Below, in pieces: positions 37,479 through 41,490 of a DNA stretch of 41,490 bases. The DNA comes from SAR116 cluster bacterium AG-426-A06 (GTDB taxonomy: Bacteria; Pseudomonadota; Alphaproteobacteria; Puniceispirillales; Marisalimonadaceae). Location of the stretch: assembly GCA_003210115.1 (NCBI GenBank), contig QCNM01000004.1:1-41490 (forward strand), given 5' to 3'. The notes beneath the pieces are model-generated. The model was not told where the DNA came from. It did no database searches and saw nothing but the letters and a program-made list of their open reading frames with translations. The position numbers and the translations under genes are program-made. How positions within the stretch are numbered: the stretch's first letter is position 1; each line of letters starts with the position of its first letter.

Positions 37479-38888
37479 TTAAAAATTATCTAAATTTGGG
37501 CACTCTGGCTGACCAAATTCTTTCTCAAGTGCTAATCCTATCTCTATTGCCTTGCTATCATTTCCATTAGCACATAAAACCTGTAGACCCACTGGTAAGC
37601 AAGTATTGGTTTTATAGTCATTACAATATTTTTGAATAGGGTAGCTTATACCACATAAGTTAAATAAGTTGCCTGGTTGAGTGTTGGCAGAGGAAAGTAA
37701 ACTTCTGTCATGAAGTTTTCCGTTTATTTCACAATCTTCAACCTTCATTGCTCTCATTACTGTAGTTGGAGAAATTAAAGCATCATAATCCTTAAAGAAG
37801 TCTGAAGCCATTATTTCTAATTCTTTTAATCTATGTTTAAATTTTAAATAGTCTGCTGATTTAACATCTAATCCAACCTTAGCCCTTTTAGCTGTAACAG
37901 GATCCATATTATCGCAATTCTCTAAAAACCTTTTTTCTCCAAAAGCATAGATAATTTCTGATCCTACTATTGGGGGGAAAAGATTAACTCTTTCCAAAGC
38001 TTCAGGGATATCTAGTTCAATTAAGGTTGCTCCTTTTTCTTTTAATTTTTCACAAATTTTTTCATAAGCATTTTGAACTTCTTCATCTAGGTCGTCTGTG
38101 AAAGGTTTACCTAATTTAGCCAACTTAAGATTATTAAGATGAATGGGTCCTAAATTTTCAGTCACGCCAGATCCATATGTTTCAAATATAGTTTTTATAT
38201 CTTCAAACGATCTTGCTAATGGCCCTGGTGTGTCAAGTGTTGGCGATAGTGGAAAAATACCATCAGTAGGCCAAACATCCTTTGTAGTTTTTAAACCAGC
38301 TATGCCCGTTAAAGATGCAGGTATTCTTACGGATCCCCCCGTATCGGTACCAATTGCAAATGGTACTAAACCAGATGCAACTGCGACTGCAGAGCCACTA
38401 CTTGATCCACCTGGAATTCTATGAGTTTCTAAATCCCAAGGATTCCATGGTGTACCTCTATGTTTATTTAGGCCAGTTGCTCCAAGTGCAAATTCGACTG
38501 TATGCGTTTTTCCTATAACAACGCATCCTAATTCTTTAAGTCTTTTTACAAGACTGCCTTCTTTACCAGTAATGTCATCGGAATTAACTATAGATCCGTT
38601 TGTTGTTGGCATGTTATTAACAGAACAAATGTCCTTAATCGCTACTGGCAAACCCATTAGAGGGCCAAGGTCAACTCCTGATTTTAATAATTTATCAATA
38701 GCGATTGCGTTATTAATAGCTTTTTTTTCATCAATGAAAATGAAAGCATTCAATTTATCATTTACGGCTTTTATTCTATTTAAATAAGACGTTACAATTT
38801 GCTCACAATTAATTTCACTTTTTCTTAATTTTTTAGCAAAAGAGTTTATACTTATATTCAATAATGGGTCATTAGGTAGGTTAGACAA
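37479..38888 (-). CDS. Amidase signature family hydrolase
   Basis: 469 aa with the Ser-cisSer-Lys triad: Lys85 in GLPVAIKDICS, cis-Ser in the GGSSSGS loop (160-166) and nucleophile Ser186 in TDTGGSVRIP. The C-terminal part (NTQPGNLFNLCGISYPI, PVGLQVL) completes the fold. It is not GatA by context, since gatB and gatC are absent, and it resembles the stand-alone AtzF/aryl-acylamidase-like group. Substrate unknown. The start is TTG (38888) with an AAGGAG ribosome site six bases before it. It follows the small membrane protein by 12 bases. Confidence 0.88.
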   Translation of the reverse strand: MSNLPNDPLLNISINSFAKKLRKSEINCEQIVTSYLNRIKAVNDKLNAFIFIDEKKAINNAIAIDKLLKSGVDLGPLMGLPVAIKDICSVNNMPTTNGSIVNSDDITGKEGSLVKRLKELGCVVIGKTHTVEFALGATGLNKHRGTPWNPWDLETHRIPGGSSSGSAVAVASGLVPFAIGTDTGGSVRIPASLTGIAGLKTTKDVWPTDGIFPLSPTLDTPGPLARSFEDIKTIFETYGSGVTENLGPIHLNNLKLAKLGKPFTDDLDEEVQNAYEKICEKLKEKGATLIELDIPEALERVNLFPPIVGSEIIYAFGEKRFLENCDNMDPVTAKRAKVGLDVKSADYLKFKHRLKELEIMASDFFKDYDALISPTTVMRAMKVEDCEINGKLHDRSLLSSANTQPGNLFNLCGISYPIQKYCNDYKTNTCLPVGLQVLCANGNDSKAIEIGLALEKEFGQPECPNLDNF

Positions 38889-38900
38889 TTATTTCTCCTT

Positions 38901-39299
38901 TTAATTTTTAAATTGATCTTTCATTGATTTAAAAATTCCTTTAAGCCTCGGTGAAGTCGTGCAGTCCGCTTCAAGAATAACATTTTCTTTCACATCAACA
39001 AACATTCCATCATATCTAATGGCTGGATATTTTGGATTTGCTCTTAGTTGAAGTTTTCTGTCTGACTTTAATCTTAATCTTGCAATATTATTTCTAAAAG
39101 GGACTATTATGTCAGTACCTGGTACAGTTACAACAAATGAGTCATCGTCTAACGAACATTTGTTATCTAATTTGACAGTAACAGATATCATTTTAACTTC
39201 TTTAAAAGCATTTTGTACATTTGGCATTCCAAACCATATTATTGCAAAAATAAATAATATTCCTAAAATACCAATTAGAATTTTTGCTATCATTTTCAT
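38901..39299 (-). CDS. Small membrane-anchored protein of unknown function
   Basis: 132 residues that I do not recognise. One hydrophobic segment (about 5-24, AKILIGILGILFIFAIIWFG) is followed by a roughly 105-residue domain, probably outside the cytoplasm, with alternating beta-like strands (VKMISVTVKLDNKC, SFVVTVPGTDIIVPF, ARLRLKSDRKLQLRA). Two cysteines (48 and 113) could form a disulfide. Basic, amphipathic C-terminal tail (GIFKSMKDQFKN). No Shine-Dalgarno is visible; a TATAAT ends eight bases before the ATG. First gene of the block with the amidase and ABC genes. Confidence 0.65.
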   Translation of the reverse strand: MKMIAKILIGILGILFIFAIIWFGMPNVQNAFKEVKMISVTVKLDNKCSLDDDSFVVTVPGTDIIVPFRNNIARLRLKSDRKLQLRANPKYPAIRYDGMFVDVKENVILEADCTTSPRLKGIFKSMKDQFKN

Positions 39300-39307
39300 T
39301 ATAATTT

Positions 39308-39313
39308 ATTATA
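39308..39313 (-). promoter_or_regulatory. Candidate -10 for a leaderless mRNA
   Basis: On the minus strand a perfect TATAAT occupies 39313-39308, followed by only eight bases (AAATTATA) and the ATG at 39299. Transcription starting six to eight bases downstream would begin at or next to the start codon. No good -35 is seen upstream. Confidence 0.35.
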
Positions 39314-39386
39314 CACATAAATACGTAAAAAAAATTAATAAACCGTGAATATAAAATAAATTTATATATATTTGAATTAGTACATT

Positions 39387-40571
39387 ATGTCAGAATTTGA
39401 ACGAATAAATAGACTACCAACTTACGTTTTTCAAGAAGTAAACGACTTAAAAGCAAGGTTGAGGCATAAAGGAAAAGATATTATTGATTTTGGTATGGGT
39501 AACCCCGATATGCCTACACCAGATCATATACGTGAAAAACTTAAAGAAACAGTAAATAAACCTGGAACAGGACGATATTCTACAAGTAGAGGAATACCTG
39601 GGTTAAGGAAAGCACAAGTTTCTTATTATGAACGAAGATTTGGTGTTAAATTAGATCCAGATAAGGAAGTTGTAGTTACTCTTGGATCTAAAGAAGGACT
39701 AGCTAATCTTGCACAAGCAATTACATCTCCAGGTGATATAATTCTATCACCTAATCCTTCATATCCGATTCATCCATATGGATTTATTATCGCTGGAGCC
39801 TCATTAAGGCATTTACCAGCAATGGAAGATGGACAATTTAATCAAGAATTATTTTTAGAAAAATTAGATAGAGCTATTCGACATTCAGTACCTTCACCAA
39901 AAGCAGTAATTGTATCTTTTCCATCCAATCCAACTGCCCAGATTGTTGATTTGGGTTTCTATGAAGAAGTTGTAAAAATAGGATTGAAATATAATACATT
40001 TATTTTATCTGACTTAGCTTATGCAGAAATCTATTTTGGTGACAATCCCCCCCCTTCTATTTTACAAGTTAAAAATTCTAAGAAAATTTGTGTAGAATTT
40101 ACATCTATGTCTAAAACGTATGCTATGGCAGGCTGGAGAATTGGATTTGCTGTAGGAAATAAAAATCTCATTGCTGCCCTAACTAAAATTAAATCTTATC
40201 TTGATTATGGTGCTTTTACTCCGGTTCAAGTTGCAGCAGCAACTGCTCTAAATGGTCCTCAACATTGTGTTGAAAATATTAGAAATACCTACAAATCTAG
40301 AAGAGACACTTTGATAAAATCTATGTCAAGAAGTGGATGGGAAATTCCAAAACCGGAAGCAAGTATGTTTGCTTGGGCACCAATCCCAAAAAAATACGAA
40401 AAAAAAGGATCTTTGGCCTTTTCAAAAGATTTAATGTTAAAGGGAAGTGTAGCTGTAGCTCCAGGAATAGCTTTTGGTGAGTATGGAGAAGGATTTGTAA
40501 GAATTGGTCTCGTAGAAAATGAACATAGGATAAGACAAGCAGCCAAAAATATAAAAAAACTTTTAGGGTAA
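39387..40571 (+). CDS. alaC: PLP-dependent aminotransferase, AlaC-like
   Basis: Class I aminotransferase of 394 aa. FGMGNPDMPTP at the N-terminus, RYSTSRGIPGLRKA, SPNPSYPIHPYGF, VSFPSNPTA, and the PLP lysine Lys243 in SMSKTYAMAGWRIGF; substrate Arg in GFVRIGLVE near the C-terminus. The whole-length pattern is that of AlaC/YfdZ (glutamate-pyruvate aminotransferase), the related LL-diaminopimelate aminotransferases being a less likely alternative. ATG start with no obvious ribosome site. An eight-C run (40047-40054) codes for Pro221-223. The 3' end overlaps the convergent flavoprotein gene by nine bases. Confidence 0.85.
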   Translation: MSEFERINRLPTYVFQEVNDLKARLRHKGKDIIDFGMGNPDMPTPDHIREKLKETVNKPGTGRYSTSRGIPGLRKAQVSYYERRFGVKLDPDKEVVVTLGSKEGLANLAQAITSPGDIILSPNPSYPIHPYGFIIAGASLRHLPAMEDGQFNQELFLEKLDRAIRHSVPSPKAVIVSFPSNPTAQIVDLGFYEEVVKIGLKYNTFILSDLAYAEIYFGDNPPPSILQVKNSKKICVEFTSMSKTYAMAGWRIGFAVGNKNLIAALTKIKSYLDYGAFTPVQVAAATALNGPQHCVENIRNTYKSRRDTLIKSMSRSGWEIPKPEASMFAWAPIPKKYEKKGSLAFSKDLMLKGSVAVAPGIAFGEYGEGFVRIGLVENEHRIRQAAKNIKKLLG

Positions 40572-41490
40572 AGAATTAAAAAAGTTTTTTAAATTTAAAT
40601 CACTTTCAAGCTTATCTTTTGTAAGAAAGTTTCGCTTTTTCCAATTATTTTTCATAATCAAGTGGTGCCCTGGACTATTAATGCTCTCAACTGCTTTCAG
40701 TTGATCATCTGCAAATATAAAATTAGAAAACTTAGAACTTTCTTTAGAACCTAGTATTTTTATATCAATATTTGAATTTAAATCTAACAGGCCTACTATT
40801 TGCAGTTTTATATTAAGTTGATCAGACCAAAACCATGGCACAAAATTATATTGTTCTTTCATACCAAGGATATTTTTTGCAACTGTTTTAGCTTGATCTG
40901 TTGCATTTTGTATCGATTCTAATCTTACTTCTTTTGAATAGTAATCAAAAAAACAACAATCTCCAATTGCATAAATATCATCTATATTAGTTTCTAAAAA
41001 GGAGTTAACTTTTATTTTATCAAATTCATTTATTTTAATATTTTTGAATAATAAATCATCTGGTTGAGAACCAGCAGATATAAGTACCATTTCAGAATTT
41101 ATTTTTGTATCATCAGATAAGACAACATTAATTCTAGATTTTTTATCAGATTTAAAAGATTTAAAAGATTTGTTGAATATGAACTTTATTCCAGATTTTG
41201 TATAATAATCTATTAGCCATTTAGATAGATCTTTAGATATAGATCTTCCCATTACATTTTCATTATTTTCAATTATTGTAACATCTTTATTTAATTGAAT
41301 TGCTGTTGTTGCAATTTCTAATCCAATAAAACCCGCACCAATAATAGTGATAGTTTCAATTTCAGAAATTTTTTTTCTTATTCTTTTAGAATCTTCTAAA
41401 TTTCTTAAAGAAAAAAAATTACCTTTTTGAAACTCTTTAGTATCTATTCCTAAAAGATTATTTTTAGATCCAGTGGCAATTACTAGCTTG
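40563..41490 (-). CDS. Ferredoxin/rubredoxin reductase-like flavoprotein (partial)
   Basis: The reading frame runs leftward from the window edge (about 309 residues visible) with no stop, so the N-terminus lies outside. Reading from the edge: LVIATGS (end of the FAD domain), ITIIGAGFIGLEIA (NAD-binding GxGxxG), VTIIE, then MGRSISKDLSKWL, DDIYAIGDC (FAD-binding), and a C-terminal domain with VPWFWSDQLNIKLQIVGL, typical of Reductase_C in ferredoxin reductases of oxygenase systems. An ATG at 41252 is internal and not the start. Partner ferredoxin or oxygenase genes are not in view. Overlaps alaC tail to tail. Confidence 0.88.
   Translation of the reverse strand, partial: KLVIATGSKNNLLGIDTKEFQKGNFFSLRNLEDSKRIRKKISEIETITIIGAGFIGLEIATTAIQLNKDVTIIENNENVMGRSISKDLSKWLIDYYTKSGIKFIFNKSFKSFKSDKKSRINVVLSDDTKINSEMVLISAGSQPDDLLFKNIKINEFDKIKVNSFLETNIDDIYAIGDCCFFDYYSKEVRLESIQNATDQAKTVAKNILGMKEQYNFVPWFWSDQLNIKLQIVGLLDLNSNIDIKILGSKESSKFSNFIFADDQLKAVESINSPGHHLIMKNNWKKRNFLTKDKLESDLNLKNFFNSLP

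Noticed and set aside
37479..38888. GatA subunit of the tRNA amidotransferase
   Set aside because: The amidase triad is shared, but gatB and gatC are not adjacent, and the C-terminal half does not look like GatA.

Overview
The window is a very compact, A+T-rich (by eye about 30% G+C) stretch of a bacterial chromosome. I recognise 40 protein genes (39 complete, one cut by the right edge). There is no rRNA, tRNA, insertion sequence, prophage or CRISPR array, and no gene-free stretch longer than about 100 bases. Gene content and order (ffh-rpsP-rimM-trmD-rplS-leuCD-leuB-asd, sdhCDAB-zapE-mdh-sucCD-sucAB-lpd) point to an alphaproteobacterium. The low G+C, tiny spacers and many start/stop overlaps suggest a streamlined, free-living, probably marine lineage of the SAR11 type. 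The taxonomic placement is inference from style and synteny, not from a marker-gene tree. At least seven genes appear to start with TTG or GTG.

Layout. (1) 86-7717, plus strand: DNA repair (xthA), lysine/peptidoglycan precursor synthesis (dapF), tRNA modification (mtaB), the SRP pathway (ftsY, ffh), and the ribosome/tRNA-methylation operon rpsP-rimM-trmD-rplS. (2) 7735-12821: leucine biosynthesis leuC, leuD, leuB, then asd and an EamA-type permease. (3) 12887-26098: an almost complete run of oxidative TCA-cycle genes on one strand: succinate dehydrogenase (sdhCDAB), the ATPase zapE, malate dehydrogenase, succinyl-CoA synthetase and the 2-oxoglutarate dehydrogenase complex (sucA, sucB, lpd). 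(4) 26095-33071: accessory genes on both strands: an SMR efflux protein, a class II aldolase facing a 3-hydroxyisobutyrate-dehydrogenase-like enzyme, htpG, an MFS permease with a VOC protein, and an acyl-CoA dehydrogenase. (5) 39299-33072, minus strand: a likely operon of a small membrane-anchored unknown protein, an amidase, and an ABC exporter with GldG-like and DUF4340 proteins. (6) A PLP aminotransferase (AlaC-like) and the C-terminal part of a ferredoxin-reductase-like flavoprotein.

The most unusual feature is sucB. The peripheral-subunit (E3)-binding domain, normally between the lipoyl and catalytic domains, is instead at the extreme N-terminus. The usual site holds only a charged linker. 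At the junction there is still a strong ribosome binding site and an ATG exactly where a normal SucB would begin, so two protein forms may be made. Other points worth attention are the ABC/GldG/DUF4340 operon, an acyl-CoA dehydrogenase without the usual C-terminal catalytic glutamate, a repeat-built acidic tail on ribosomal protein S16, inverted repeats around the sucA promoter, a heat-shock-type promoter before htpG, and a possibly leaderless mRNA for the small unknown protein.
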